64,000 nucleotides of DNA from JARRPM01 sp963792815 (GCA_963792815.1 CAWBXR010000003.1:1-64000); one strand, 5' to 3'. Shown: positions 46,931 through 56,123, counted from the stretch's first letter. A program made the numbers and translations. Notes: generated from the sequence alone by a model not told the origin.

Positions 46931-48238
46931 TCAGGTAGTGGGGATAAGCAGTTTCTGCCCCACCATGATTTTTTCGCCGCTGATACCATTGCGGATCTTG
47001 AGATCGGCCAGGGGAACATTGAAGCGCTCGGCGATGCCCGAGAGGGTATCGCCACGGGCAATTGTGTACTGTTGCCCGAGCTGCTGCTTCTGCCAGGCAA
47101 TGAGCGTACCGGAGGGCGGGTGGGCGAGGAACCACTCGCGGATCCCGGCGTGGATGGCCCGGGCCATCTTCTTCTGGTAGGCGCTGGTACTGAGCAGCTT
47201 GGATTCTGACGGGTTTGAGATAAAGCCCGTTTCCACCAGGATGGAAGGTATATCCGGCGACTTGAGCACGGCGAAGCCCGCCTGCTCAACCCGGCTCTTG
47301 TGCAGCTTGGCGACGGTATCGACATTGCGCAGCACTTTCTCACCGAGCTTAAGACTGTTGTCCAGGGTGGAGGTCATGGACAGGTCCGCCAGCACACCCG
47401 CCAGCAGGTCGTCCTTGTCTGACAGGGTTACCCCGCCGACCAGGTCCGATTCGTTTTCCCGCTGGGCGAGATAGCTCGCGGCAGTTGAGGTGGCGCCCTG
47501 GGTGGAGAGCGCGTAGACCGAGGCCCCATGGGCTTCACGACGCTTGAATGCGTCGGCGTGAATTGAAACAAACAGGTCTGCCTGGCGCTGGCGCGCCAGG
47601 TCGCGGCGGCCGCGCAAACTGATGTAGTAGTCGCCGGTGCGGATCATGGTGGGCTGGAACCCCTTGTCCGCCTTCAACAGGGCGTTGAGTTCCCTGGCAA
47701 TCGCCAGCACCACGTCCTTTTCGCGATGCCGGTTGGGGCCGATGGCGCCGGGGTCCTCGCCGCCGTGGCCGGCGTCTATGGCGATGATGATGTCGCGCTT
47801 GTCGTTATGCTGGACGCTCTTGGTCGCCACGGCCACGGCCTCGGCTCGCGGAGCCTTGTCATACAGGTCGAGCACCAGGCGGTCGCCCGCCTGGTCATTG
47901 GCCTTGAGAAAGAAACTGCGGGGCTTGACCGCGGCGCTGAGCTCCAGCACGACCCGCAGGTCGTCGCCGTCACGCACACCGGTGCGCACCAGCTGCACCG
48001 GGGTGCCTTCGAGTTTAAGGTCGGTAATGCTGGCCTTGATGCTGGCATTTTCCACATCGAGCACAATGCGGCCCGGGCTCTCCAGCACGATCAGCTTGTG
48101 TTCGGTAGGGCCACTGAGGTCAAACACGATCCGAGTGTGGTCTGGTGCGCGCCACAAACGCACATCATGCACCTCCACAGACCATGCGGGAAATGCCGCA
48201 AGCACTCCCAGTATGGCCCAGATCCACATCCTGCCCAT
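46931..48238 (-). CDS. amiB: N-acetylmuramoyl-L-alanine amidase (AMIN, Amidase_3, LysM)
   Basis: 435 residues. Periplasmic amidase that cuts the stem peptide from murein during cell separation. Signal peptide MGRMWIWAILGVLAAFPAWS; AMIN domain (VRLWRAPDHTRIVFDLSGPT) about residues 25-130; zinc amidase with IIIAIDAGHGGEDPGAIGP, DLFVSIHADAFKRREAHGAS and ILVETGFISNPSES; C-terminal LysM (YTIARGDTLSGIAERFNVPL). The LysM at the C-terminus is typical of Pseudomonas-like AmiB. It precedes mutL, as in E. coli. Confidence 0.93.
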   Translation of the reverse strand: MGRMWIWAILGVLAAFPAWSVEVHDVRLWRAPDHTRIVFDLSGPTEHKLIVLESPGRIVLDVENASIKASITDLKLEGTPVQLVRTGVRDGDDLRVVLELSAAVKPRSFFLKANDQAGDRLVLDLYDKAPRAEAVAVATKSVQHNDKRDIIIAIDAGHGGEDPGAIGPNRHREKDVVLAIARELNALLKADKGFQPTMIRTGDYYISLRGRRDLARQRQADLFVSIHADAFKRREAHGASVYALSTQGATSTAASYLAQRENESDLVGGVTLSDKDDLLAGVLADLSMTSTLDNSLKLGEKVLRNVDTVAKLHKSRVEQAGFAVLKSPDIPSILVETGFISNPSESKLLSTSAYQKKMARAIHAGIREWFLAHPPSGTLIAWQKQQLGQQYTIARGDTLSGIAERFNVPLADLKIRNGISGEKIMVGQKLLIPTT

Positions 48239-48308
48239 GTCACTCCCGCCGTTTGCGCCACGGCCTTTTGCATTTATATTCGCTCGCCGCCGGGGCTGGT
48301 GTCCTGGT

Positions 48309-48782
48309 TCAGCTTGCTGCCCCGACCCGCGCCAACACGGCCCCCCCCAGGACCGTACCGGCTTGCAGCAGCAGGCGACGGCCAGAACCGTCGCGCTCTA
48401 TTTTAATCGTTATATCAGCTGGGGGCAAAGCGCCCTCTCCCCGGTCCGGCCACTCTACCAGGCAAATCGCATCGCCACTGAAATAATCCCGGATACCCAT
48501 GAACTCGAGCTCCTCGGGATCAGCGAGGCGGTACAGGTCGAAATGGTAGACCTGCCATTTCCCCAGGTCATAGGGCTCCACCAGGGTGTAAGTGGGACTT
48601 TTTACCGCTCCGCGATGCCCCAGGCCCTGGATGAAGCCACGGCTCAGAGTGGTCTTCCCCATCCCCAGGTCACCGGCGAGGTAAATGACCAGCGAGGGCT
48701 GGGCCGCCTGTGCGATGCGTGCGCCGCAGGCCACCATCGCCGCCTCGTCCGGCGCCGCGACTGTCAATGTGTCCACACTCAC
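48309..48782 (-). CDS. tsaE: tRNA threonylcarbamoyladenosine biosynthesis ATPase TsaE
   Basis: 157 residues. Part of the TsaBDE complex that makes t6A37 in tRNA. Walker A YLAGDLGMGKTTLSRGFIQG, SPTYTLVEPYDLGKWQVYHF (the conserved S-P-T-Y-T and H-F-D-L-Y-R) and CLVEWPDRGEGALPPADI are clear. It overlaps the nnrD stop by four bases and lies 70 bases before amiB. Confidence 0.95.
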   Translation of the reverse strand: MSVDTLTVAAPDEAAMVACGARIAQAAQPSLVIYLAGDLGMGKTTLSRGFIQGLGHRGAVKSPTYTLVEPYDLGKWQVYHFDLYRLADPEELEFMGIRDYFSGDAICLVEWPDRGEGALPPADITIKIERDGSGRRLLLQAGTVLGGAVLARVGAAS

Positions 48783-50269
48783 CCCAGCAGGGTCCGCATC
48801 CGGGGGATCAGGTCGCTGGCCAGCAGCCCGCGCTGACCGTCCCCGGCCGCAAGGTCAGCCGCCGCACCGTGCAGGCACACCCCCAGGGCAGCCGCTTCCA
48901 GGGCAGGCAGGTGCTGGGCCAACAGGGAACCGATGACCCCACTCAGGACGTCCCCCATGCCACCACTGGCCATACCGGGATTGCCGTAGTCGCTGAGCAG
49001 CAGCTGATTGCCATCGGCAACCAGGCTGCCATTGCCCTTGAGCACGGCAACCCCGCCATAGCGTTGCTGCAACCGGCGCACAGCGTCGAAGCGATCAGCC
49101 TGAACCTGGGCTGTGGAGCAATCCAGAAGACGCGCAGCCTCCCCCGGGTGGGGCGTCAGAACCCAATTGTCGCGCCGACGCTCCGCCACCGGCCCACCCG
49201 CAACCAGCAGGTTGAGGCCGTCCGCGTCCAGCACCATCGGTTTCCCGCTGGCCGCAGCCACCTGCAACAATTGCTCCGACCAGGGCGATTGGCCCAGGCC
49301 AGGCCCCACCACCAGCACATCAGCGGACTCGACCAGCGCCGCCAGGTCCTGGCCTGAGCGCACCCCCAACGGCATTGACTCGGGCGTGCGCGCCACCAGA
49401 GCCGCCACATGTTCCGGCCGGGTAGCCACCCGCACCAGACCGGCGCCGCAGCGCAGGGCTGCCTCCGCCGCCAGGGCTGCCGCCCCGGCCATGCCGTAAT
49501 CACCCCCCACCACCAGCACCGTGCCATACAAACCCTTGTGGGCAGTTGCAGGCCGCGCCGGCAACCGTTCCAGCAGGGCTTCGAGCTCGAGCCGGCGGCT
49601 GTCGCAGCCCACCTGCTGATACACTTCCGGCGGCACCCCCAGGTCATTGAATTCCACCGCGCCGGTATGGTCCGCCGCCGCCATGGTAAACAGGCCGCGC
49701 TTGAGGCCGATAAAGGTCACCGTCAGGTCCGCCTCCACCGCGACGCCCAGCACCCGGCCGGTGTCGGAGCAAAGCCCCGAGGGGATATCCACCGCCAGCA
49801 CCGGCAGGCCGCTGGCATTGATCGCATCGATGGCCTCACAGTAGACGCCGCGCACATCGCCACCCAGGCCAGTCCCCAGCATAGCGTCGACAATGACACC
49901 CACGGGCTGCAGCGGGAGCTCCCCAAAAGGAACAATCCGCACGCCATTGGCCAACGCCTGCCGGCGCGCCAGCGCTGCATCGCCGCCAATTTTCGCGGGG
50001 TCGCCCAGCTGCAACACGGTCACGCCGATGCCGCGTTTATGGGCGAGGTCAGCCACCAGGAAGCCGTCACCGCCGTTATTGCCGGTGCCGCACAGCACCT
50101 GGATACTCTCAACCCCGGGCCAGCCATGAACCAGCGCCTCAAAGCAGGCGCTCGCCGCCCGGGACATCAGGGTAATCCCCGGAATACCGTGATCCTCTAT
50201 GGCACAGCGGTCCAGTTCACGGGTCTGGGCGGCGGTGTAGAGGTTTTCAGTGCCTAGTTGTTCAAACAA
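48779..50269 (-). CDS. nnrD: Bifunctional NAD(P)H-hydrate epimerase / ADP-dependent dehydratase
   Basis: 496 residues. It repairs hydrated NAD(P)H. The N-terminal YjeF_N epimerase (residues ~15-220) carries VLCGTGNNGGDGFLVADLAH and VDAMLGTGLGGDVRG. The C-terminal ribokinase-like dehydratase has LVVGGDYGMAGAAALAAEAA, VLDADGLNLLVAGG, VLTPHPGEAARLL and MASGGMGDVLSGVIGSLLAQ (the GMGD motif). In E. coli it is yjeF, beside tsaE and queG, as here. It is divergent from queG, with repeats between. Confidence 0.95.
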   Translation of the reverse strand: MFEQLGTENLYTAAQTRELDRCAIEDHGIPGITLMSRAASACFEALVHGWPGVESIQVLCGTGNNGGDGFLVADLAHKRGIGVTVLQLGDPAKIGGDAALARRQALANGVRIVPFGELPLQPVGVIVDAMLGTGLGGDVRGVYCEAIDAINASGLPVLAVDIPSGLCSDTGRVLGVAVEADLTVTFIGLKRGLFTMAAADHTGAVEFNDLGVPPEVYQQVGCDSRRLELEALLERLPARPATAHKGLYGTVLVVGGDYGMAGAAALAAEAALRCGAGLVRVATRPEHVAALVARTPESMPLGVRSGQDLAALVESADVLVVGPGLGQSPWSEQLLQVAAASGKPMVLDADGLNLLVAGGPVAERRRDNWVLTPHPGEAARLLDCSTAQVQADRFDAVRRLQQRYGGVAVLKGNGSLVADGNQLLLSDYGNPGMASGGMGDVLSGVIGSLLAQHLPALEAAALGVCLHGAAADLAAGDGQRGLLASDLIPRMRTLLG

Positions 50270-50341
50270 GTTCTGCTCCAGGTTTTCTTTGCATACATCT
50301 TATTTATTTCAATGAATTGCGATTTATTCAGTTCCAATGCC

Positions 50342-50457
50342 GGCGGCTTGGGCGGGATACCCCCGCACTGGACTCGCCGTGAACCCGTCCATGGGGGCTC
50401 GTATCGGCCATCCATGGCCTCAACGGTCCAGTGCGGGGGTATCCCGCCCAAGCCGCC
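50342..50457. repeat. Perfect 32-bp inverted repeat (50342-50373 / 50426-50457)
   Basis: The two arms start GGCGGCTTGGGCGGGATACC and end with its exact complement; the 52-base loop contains another short palindrome around CCATGG. The structure could fold as a long cruciform or RNA stem. Function unknown; it resembles REP/MITE-like elements. Confidence 0.85.
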
Positions 50458-50556
50458 TCCTTTCATTCCTGCCAATATCAAACCCCGCAAAGGGTAGAGC
50501 ACAACCAAACTGACAGAATACGGCAAACCACAAGTCAACTCGATCAAGCGCCGTGT

Positions 50557-50700
50557 GTGGGTTCCCGCCACTCAGGACCGTGTGAGGCCATGGAGAGCCT
50601 GCCGCTTTATCGGGTACGGCCGAACACGAGCGCACATGGAGAGCCTGCCCCGCTTTACCGGGTATGTGCTTGTAGCGGGTCCTGAGTGGCGGGAACCCAC
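50557..50700. repeat. Perfect 22-bp inverted repeat (50557-50578 / 50679-50700)
   Basis: GTGGGTTCCCGCCACTCAGG and complement flank about 100 bases that contain two direct copies of the sequence around GGAGAGCCTGCC. The layout, inverted ends with short internal repeats and no ORF, is MITE-like. Confidence 0.8.
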
Positions 50701-50842
50701 ATGCGGTGCGTCAATTCAAGAACGCTGATCACGGCAAGACGTGTGACCAGGCATCACCCAAAAAAAGAATCCGCAAACATGCGCGCCGCTCACCCGCTTC
50801 TGGCAGAATTGTACACCCAAGTCATCCCGATCCGGCCCCAAT

Positions 50843-51910
50843 TTGTCAGAGCAACTTACAAGCCAGCAACAGACAACCATGGCGGCACAGATCCGCGAGT
50901 GGGCGGCCGAGCTGGGTTTCCAGCAGCTGGGCATCGCGGATATCGAGCTTGGCGAGCACGAGGCCTACCTGCAGAAGTGGCTGGACGCCGGCTACCACGG
51001 CAGCATGGAGTACATGGCGCGCCACGGCACGAAGCGGGCGCGGCCCGATGAACTGGTGCCAGGCACCTGCCGGGTAATCTCGGTGCGGATGGATTACCTG
51101 GCGGGCGATACCCGCCCGCTGGAAATACTCGCATCACCCGACAAAGCCTATGTCTCCCGCTACGCGCTGGCGCGGGACTACCACAAGCTGGTTCGCAAAC
51201 GCCTCGCGACGCTGGCGGGACGGATCGGGCAAATGGCCGGTGGCGGCCAGTATCGCGCCTTTGTCGACAGTGCGCCGGTGCTGGAGCGGGCGATTGCCGA
51301 GCGCGCGGGTATGGGCTGGATCGCAAAAAATACCATGTTGATCAACCCGGACGCCGGCTCCTGGTTTTTCCTGGGCGAGATATACACCGACCTGCCGTTG
51401 GCGCCTGACACTCCCCAGGCCAGCAAACACTGCGGCACCTGCACCGCTTGCCTGGACATTTGTCCCACCGCGGCGTTTGTCGGCCCGTTCCAGCTGGACG
51501 CCCGCAGGTGCATCTCCTACCTCACTATCGAGCACAAAGGCTCGATCGACCCCGGCCTGCGGCCGCTGATGGGCAACCGGGTGTTCGGCTGCGACGACTG
51601 CCAGCTGGTCTGCCCCTGGAACAAATTCGCCAGGCCTACAGAAGAGGACGATTTCCAGCCCAGGCACGAACTGGCGGACAGCGACCTGGTCGACCTGTTT
51701 TTATGGAGTGAGGCAACCTGGCTGGCAAAAACCGAAGGTTCGGCAATCCGCCGGATCGGTTATGAGCGCTGGCTGCGCAACCTCGCCATCGGCCTGGGCA
51801 ATGCACCGACCACGTCAACCGTCACAAATGCCCTGACCAGCCGGCGGGAGTTTCCCTCGGAGCTGGTCCGAGAACACGTGGCCTGGGCGCTGCAACAACA
51901 CGGGCTCTAG
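50843..51910 (+). CDS. queG: Epoxyqueuosine reductase
   Basis: 355 residues. A cobalamin and 4Fe-4S enzyme that makes the last step of queuosine in tRNA. Seen: ELGFQQLGIADIELGEHEAY, RYALARDYHKLVRKRLATLA, AERAGMGWIAKNTMLINPDA, the 8Fe-ferredoxin-like motifs HCGTCTACLDICPTAAFVGP and FGCDDCQLVCPWNKF. The TTG at 50843 (MSEQLTSQQ) is preferred over ATG 50879 because it restores the short N-terminus usual for QueG. It faces away from nnrD. Confidence 0.95.
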   Translation: MSEQLTSQQQTTMAAQIREWAAELGFQQLGIADIELGEHEAYLQKWLDAGYHGSMEYMARHGTKRARPDELVPGTCRVISVRMDYLAGDTRPLEILASPDKAYVSRYALARDYHKLVRKRLATLAGRIGQMAGGGQYRAFVDSAPVLERAIAERAGMGWIAKNTMLINPDAGSWFFLGEIYTDLPLAPDTPQASKHCGTCTACLDICPTAAFVGPFQLDARRCISYLTIEHKGSIDPGLRPLMGNRVFGCDDCQLVCPWNKFARPTEEDDFQPRHELADSDLVDLFLWSEATWLAKTEGSAIRRIGYERWLRNLAIGLGNAPTTSTVTNALTSRREFPSELVREHVAWALQQHGL

Positions 51911-51928
51911 AACCGCCCCGCCGATAAT

Positions 51929-52474
51929 TCAGGCCAGCTTGAGGAAGTGCTGGCGATAATAGCGCAGCTCTTCGATCGACTCGCGGATATCCTCCAGGGC
52001 CAGGTGGGTTGAGGTCTTGTTGACGCCGGCTTCCAGCTCCGGCCGCCAGCGTTGCATCAGGATCTTCAGGGTGCTGACATCGAGATTGCGGTAGTGGAAA
52101 TAGCGCTCCAGACCCGGCAGGTACCGCGCCATGAAACGCCGGTCCTGGCATATGCTGTTGCCACACATGGGCGAGGCCCCCGCCGGCACCCACCGCTCCA
52201 GGAAGGCCAGGGTGAGCGCAACAGCATTGGCCTCATCGTGAGCGCTGGCCCGAACCCGGTCCACCAGTCCCGAATGGGTGTGATGGGTGGTGTTCCACTG
52301 ATCCATGGCGGCCAGGGTCGCATCGTCCTGGTGCAGGGCGATAACCGGGCCCTCCGCCAGGGTATTGAGCTCGCTGTCGGTGACAATGGTGGCGATCTCG
52401 ATCACCACATCGCGCTCCGGATCAAGGCCAGTCATCTCCATATCGACCCATATAAGGTTGTTGGCGTCCTGCAT
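51929..52474 (-). CDS. orn: Oligoribonuclease
   Basis: 181 residues. It degrades 2- to 5-mer RNAs, including the pGpG derived from cyclic di-GMP, which matters for EPS regulation. The DEDDh exonuclease motifs are NNLIWVDMEMTGLDPERDVV, NTTHHTHSGL and CGNSICQDRRFMARYLPGLE, with HLALEDIRESIEELRYY containing the last histidine and aspartate. The ATG at 52474 (MQDANNLIW) is chosen; the frame opens at 52864 without homology. Divergent from rsgA. Confidence 0.96.
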   Translation of the reverse strand: MQDANNLIWVDMEMTGLDPERDVVIEIATIVTDSELNTLAEGPVIALHQDDATLAAMDQWNTTHHTHSGLVDRVRASAHDEANAVALTLAFLERWVPAGASPMCGNSICQDRRFMARYLPGLERYFHYRNLDVSTLKILMQRWRPELEAGVNKTSTHLALEDIRESIEELRYYRQHFLKLA

Positions 52475-52559
52475 AAGGCCCGAATCCCGAGTAGTGACAG
52501 ATACCTGCAGTGTAGCAAATTGCCTCGACAGCGCTACGCGCTGCGCCAATAATGCCCGC

Positions 52560-53573
52560 ATGTCAAAACGCAAGCTCACCCGCCAGCAGGCCTGGCGGAT
52601 AGAAAAAATCCAGGAAGAACGCGCCAAGCGGGCGGACAAGCGCGGCGCCCAGGCCGAGGAGACCCTCGCCACCGGGGAACTCGGACCGGAGCAACACGGG
52701 CTGGTCACGGCCCATTTCGGCACCCAGGTAGAGGTGGAGTCCGCGCCGGGCCAGCGTATTCGCTGCCACCTGCGCGCCAACCTGGAGAGCCTGGTGACAG
52801 GTGACCAGGTCATCTGGTGCGAGGGGGACCCCACCGGCGTCATCGTCGCCCAGCTGGAGCGCAAGAGTGTTCTCTCGCGCCCGGACCCCTATGGCAAGCT
52901 CAAACCTGTGGCCGCCAACATCGACCAGATCGTGGTGGTTATCGCCCCCCTGCCCGAACCCCACGCGATGCTGATAGACCGCTACCTGGTCGCGGCGGAA
53001 ACCGTCAATATCGAGCCGGTCATCCTGCTCAACAAGACCGACCTGCTGGCGACCGACCCTGCTCTGCAACAGCAAATGGACGACCTGCTGGCGATCTACC
53101 CCACCCTCGGCTACCGCATTCTCCACACCTCGAGCAAGGAGGGCGGGCTGGAGGAGTTGCATGCCGCGCTGCGCGAGCGCACCAGTGTGTTCGTGGGCCA
53201 GTCCGGCGTTGGCAAATCCTCCCTGGTAAACGCGCTGTTGCCGGAGGCGGACCTGCGGGTGGGAAGCCTGTCGGAAAGCACCAGTAAGGGCGTGCACACC
53301 ACCACCACCGCCCAGCTGTTCCAGCTGCCCTCCGGCGGCAGCCTGATCGATTCCCCGGGTATCCGCGAGTTCGGCCTGTGGCACATGAGCCGGGAGCAGG
53401 TGGAACAGGGTTTTCGCGAGTTCCGGCCCCTGCTGGGCCACTGCAAGTTCCGCGACTGCCAGCATGTGCACGAACCCGGGTGCGCGATTCTTGGTGCCTT
53501 GGAGTCCGGGGAGATCAGTGAGCGACGGATGGACAGCTATCGGCGTATTGTTGCGAGCCTGGAAGAAACCTAG
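52560..53573 (+). CDS. rsgA: Small-subunit ribosome assembly GTPase RsgA
   Basis: 337 residues. A circularly permuted GTPase needed for late 30S maturation. The OB-fold (residues ~60-120) is followed by G4 VILLNKTDLL, G1 FVGQSGVGKSSLVNALLPEA and G3 LIDSPGIREFGLWH. The zinc finger is CKFRDCQHVHEPGCAI. The ATG at 52560 begins MSKRKLTRQQAWRIEKIQEE, the standard N-terminus. The frame opens at 52305, but that is antisense to orn. Confidence 0.96.
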   Translation: MSKRKLTRQQAWRIEKIQEERAKRADKRGAQAEETLATGELGPEQHGLVTAHFGTQVEVESAPGQRIRCHLRANLESLVTGDQVIWCEGDPTGVIVAQLERKSVLSRPDPYGKLKPVAANIDQIVVVIAPLPEPHAMLIDRYLVAAETVNIEPVILLNKTDLLATDPALQQQMDDLLAIYPTLGYRILHTSSKEGGLEELHAALRERTSVFVGQSGVGKSSLVNALLPEADLRVGSLSESTSKGVHTTTTAQLFQLPSGGSLIDSPGIREFGLWHMSREQVEQGFREFRPLLGHCKFRDCQHVHEPGCAILGALESGEISERRMDSYRRIVASLEET

Positions 53574-53664
53574 TTTGCATTTGGGTGCTCACTGGTTGTT
53601 GCTGCCGAAGGCGGGCGCTGGCGGTCTACCCCTTCGAATCGGCCATAGCTCCGGCAGCCAATCC

Positions 53665-54001
53665 GGCTGCTGCGCAACTCGACCAAAATTGCTGCGCAAT
53701 TTTTGGGACTCGAACAGTGCTCGCAGAAAGCCCCGAATTTGCCTGCTCCGCTAAACATGGCCTGACTGATTCGGCGGGACCGGGTGACAGCGGCCTAATT
53801 ATGGCTGCGGCAACAACCTCACGAATTGACAGCCAATTTAACTACCTGTTAGAGGAAGCTTGAGAGGTCCGGCAGGGGGTGGCCGGCGGTGAACAATCAG
53901 GCCGCTGCTTAAGCTTTCCCTCCTTTTCGGGGGCTTTCTGCGAGCACTGTTCGAATCCGAATTTTTCGCGCAGCGAAAAATCGTTGAGTTGCGCAGCAGC
54001 C
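53665..54001. repeat. Inverted pair of about 70-bp repeat units (53665-53734 / 53930-54001)
   Basis: Each unit starts or ends with GGCTGCTGCGCAACTC and with GCAGAAAGCCCC; they face each other and differ mainly in the central hairpin (AATTTTTCGCGCAGCGAAAA in one). This looks like a dispersed palindromic repeat family, present here as two copies. No transposase is nearby. Confidence 0.8.
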
Positions 54002-54055
54002 CGAAAAGGAGGGAAAGCTTGCGGCCGTTCACCGCCGGCCACCCCCTGCCGGACC
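53866..54055. repeat. Inverted repeat 53866-53931 / 54000-54055 enclosing a repeat unit
   Basis: Arms of GGTCCGGCAGGGGGTGGCCG (53866-53894 / 54027-54055) and AAGCTTTCCCTCCTTTTCGG (53911-53931 / 54000-54020) pair with only a small bulge. The arms form one long stem around the second unit. It may be a non-autonomous mobile element. Confidence 0.75.
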
Positions 54056-54097
54056 GGTCGCAGAAGCGCTCGATTGAAGTAAAAACGCCCAAAAAAA

Positions 54098-54955
54098 CTA
54101 GGAAGAAGGGCCGAACTTGCCTAAAGCGTCACCCAACCGGGTAGCGGTGCCCGCGGTATAAGCAGCATCAAACTCAACCGCATCCTGCCCAAACAGCAGA
54201 ATCACAGTCGAGCCCAGCTTGAAGCGCCCCATTTCCTCTCCCTGGGCCAACTCGATCGTCCTGGGCACAGAGACGTAATCATTAAAAACCGGGTCGGCGG
54301 TGGGGGGCGCCACCTGCCCGGACCAGACAGTCTCGATGCCGGCGACGATCATGGCGCCGACCAGCACCATAGCCATCGGTCCCGCGGCGGTGTCGAAATA
54401 ACAGACCAGGCGCTCGTTCCTGGCAAACAGGCGCGGCACGTTCTCGGCTGTGACCTGGTTGACCGAAAACAGCTTGCCGGGGATATAACAGGTGGCGGTC
54501 AGGCGCCCGGCCAGGGGCATGTGCACCCGGTGGTAATCCCGCGGGGAGAGGTAAATCGTGGCGAAACTGCCGTTGGCGAAGTGCTCGGCGCGCTCGGAGT
54601 CGCCCCCAAGCAGCTCCCAGGCACTGAAGGACTGGCCCTTGGCCTGGAAGATACGGCCGCCCTGGACCGAACCCAACTGGCTGATGGCGCCATCCGCCGG
54701 GCAGACGATGTCCGCATCTGCCAGGGTACGGGCCTCCTCGCGCAAGGGCCGGGTAAAAAACTCGTTAAAAGAGGCGTAGCTGGTGGGGTCGGGGTTGGCG
54801 GCCTCCGCCATCTCCACCTTGAAATGGCGCACGAATATATGGATGAGCCAGTTTTTAAGCCACGCGGGTTGCTGCAAATCCGCCAGCCAACCGGCGCATC
54901 GCGATACCAGGTGCTGTGGCAAAATGTGCTGTAAAATGATGAAAAGTCTGTCCAT
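54098..54955 (-). CDS. psd: Phosphatidylserine decarboxylase proenzyme
   Basis: 285 residues. It makes phosphatidylethanolamine at the inner membrane. The autocleavage site that generates the pyruvoyl group is KLGSTVILLFG near the C-terminus. SYASFNEFFTRPLREEARTL, VCPADGAISQLG and YLSPRDYHRVHMPLAG are the family blocks. The ATG at 54955 (MDRLFIILQHILPQHLVSRC) is chosen over 55189, which is antisense to the next gene. rsgA and psd are neighbours, as in E. coli. Confidence 0.96.
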   Translation of the reverse strand: MDRLFIILQHILPQHLVSRCAGWLADLQQPAWLKNWLIHIFVRHFKVEMAEAANPDPTSYASFNEFFTRPLREEARTLADADIVCPADGAISQLGSVQGGRIFQAKGQSFSAWELLGGDSERAEHFANGSFATIYLSPRDYHRVHMPLAGRLTATCYIPGKLFSVNQVTAENVPRLFARNERLVCYFDTAAGPMAMVLVGAMIVAGIETVWSGQVAPPTADPVFNDYVSVPRTIELAQGEEMGRFKLGSTVILLFGQDAVEFDAAYTAGTATRLGDALGKFGPSS

Positions 54956-54987
54956 AGGACGTAGTGTAACGGTAATCCGGTCCAGGA

Positions 54988-56109
54988 ATGAATAACAATA
55001 CCGTGAAGATTTGGCTGCTCCTACTGATTTGCGCCGCTCCCGCCTTGGCCGACAGCTCACGCCAGGACAACGGGGGCGACCCCGACCGCATCCGGGGCTG
55101 GGAGGCGGCGGTGCCCGCAGATCCCGACGATCCCGAGGAGAATTGGCTGGACGACAGTCACTCCTATGCCACCGAACAGGCCCAGGCACTTACGCAGTGG
55201 ATGGACGAATACTTCGGCGAGCCCAACTATGAACTCGAAGCCGCCGAGTCCCTGCTCCGGCTGGACTTCACCACCGACTGGGACGAGCAGGACGGCACCA
55301 ATAACAACGTGCGACTGCGCGGCAAAATCCAGGTTCCGAGGATATCGAAACGCCTCAACCTGGTTTTCAGCGATGACGAGGGGGACGAACTCGACGCCGA
55401 CCAGAACGAGCGCAACCGCGGTGATGGTTTCGGCCTGCTTTACCGCGTGTCCGAGGGAGAGCACTCGCGCTTCGACCTGACCATGGGTATCAACTGGAAC
55501 CGTGTGCGCCCCGGGGTTCGCTACCGCTACCAGGGTGCATTGAGCGATGTCAGCACCTACCGCTTCACCCAGCGACTGCAGTACGACAACGAGGATGGCG
55601 CTTTTGCCACCAGCCAGATCGAGCTGAACCGGGTACTGGGCGAAAATACACTGCTGCGGTGGAACAACCGGGCCGTGTACGGGGAGGAGACCCAGGGCAC
55701 CGAGTGGGTAACACGCCTGTCACTGTTCGAGCGCCACAAGACCGTGAACCGCAAGCGGCAGCTGGGTATCAGCTACTTCGGCGCAGTCAACGGGGTCACG
55801 GACCCGGATTACGTCAAGAACTACAAGGTGGGTGTGCTGTTCCGGCGCCAGGTCTACCGCAGGTACCTGTTCCTGGAAGTGGAGCCGGCCTACAACTACC
55901 GCAAGGAAAATGAGGACGCCAAACGGCAATTCGGCTGGAGCGTGGCACTGCGGTTGCAGATAGCGCTGGAGCGCGACCTGACCCGCAAGAAAAACAAGAA
56001 TAAAAACAAGAACCAGAACCCGGAGGAGCAAGACCATCGGGCAGACCGGCGGGGCCGATCTGTCCGGGGTATCGGGGAGCGACTACCGCGTCGGCTGCCG
56101 TCCCCGTGA
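54988..56109 (+). CDS. Putative outer-membrane beta-barrel protein, function unknown
   Basis: 373 residues as read. Signal peptide MNNNTVKIWLLLLICAAPAL (cleavage near ALA-D). An acidic stretch follows, then alternating aromatic strands (RFDLTMGINWNRVRPGVRYR, YRRYLFLEVEPAYNYRKENE and FGWSVALRLQIALERDL), which suggest a periplasmic or barrel protein. The C-terminus after RKKNKNKNKNQN is basic and low-complexity and may be altered by an indel near 56060, since barrels usually end at the last strand. It starts 32 bases upstream of psd on the other strand. No family recognised. Confidence 0.7.
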   Translation: MNNNTVKIWLLLLICAAPALADSSRQDNGGDPDRIRGWEAAVPADPDDPEENWLDDSHSYATEQAQALTQWMDEYFGEPNYELEAAESLLRLDFTTDWDEQDGTNNNVRLRGKIQVPRISKRLNLVFSDDEGDELDADQNERNRGDGFGLLYRVSEGEHSRFDLTMGINWNRVRPGVRYRYQGALSDVSTYRFTQRLQYDNEDGAFATSQIELNRVLGENTLLRWNNRAVYGEETQGTEWVTRLSLFERHKTVNRKRQLGISYFGAVNGVTDPDYVKNYKVGVLFRRQVYRRYLFLEVEPAYNYRKENEDAKRQFGWSVALRLQIALERDLTRKKNKNKNKNQNPEEQDHRADRRGRSVRGIGERLPRRLPSP

Positions 56110-56123
56110 GCACTACCGACGAC

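Larger units (their letters stand above)
50270..50842. other. Gene-free region filled with nested inverted repeats between nnrD and queG
   Basis: No gene is supported. Two perfect inverted-repeat pairs (listed separately) and a short direct repeat (GGAGAGCCTGCC..CTTTA.CGGGTA at about 50589-50612 and 50639-50663) fill most of the 570 bases. Promoters for both divergent genes must lie here, but no clear boxes were found. Confidence 0.7.
53574..54097. other. Gene-free region with large inverted repeats between rsgA and psd
   Basis: No gene supported. About 520 bases dominated by two overlapping inverted-repeat systems (listed separately). Short ORFs here on both strands (for example around 53842-54092) are translations of the repeats. 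Confidence 0.75.

Noticed and set aside
52305..52559. Upstream extension of rsgA
   Set aside because: The extension is antisense to the orn N-terminus; the standard RsgA start MSKRKLTRQQ is at 52560.
50342..54055. Repeat clusters considered as CRISPR arrays
   Set aside because: Repeats are inverted rather than direct, of unequal length, with no regular spacers and no cas genes.
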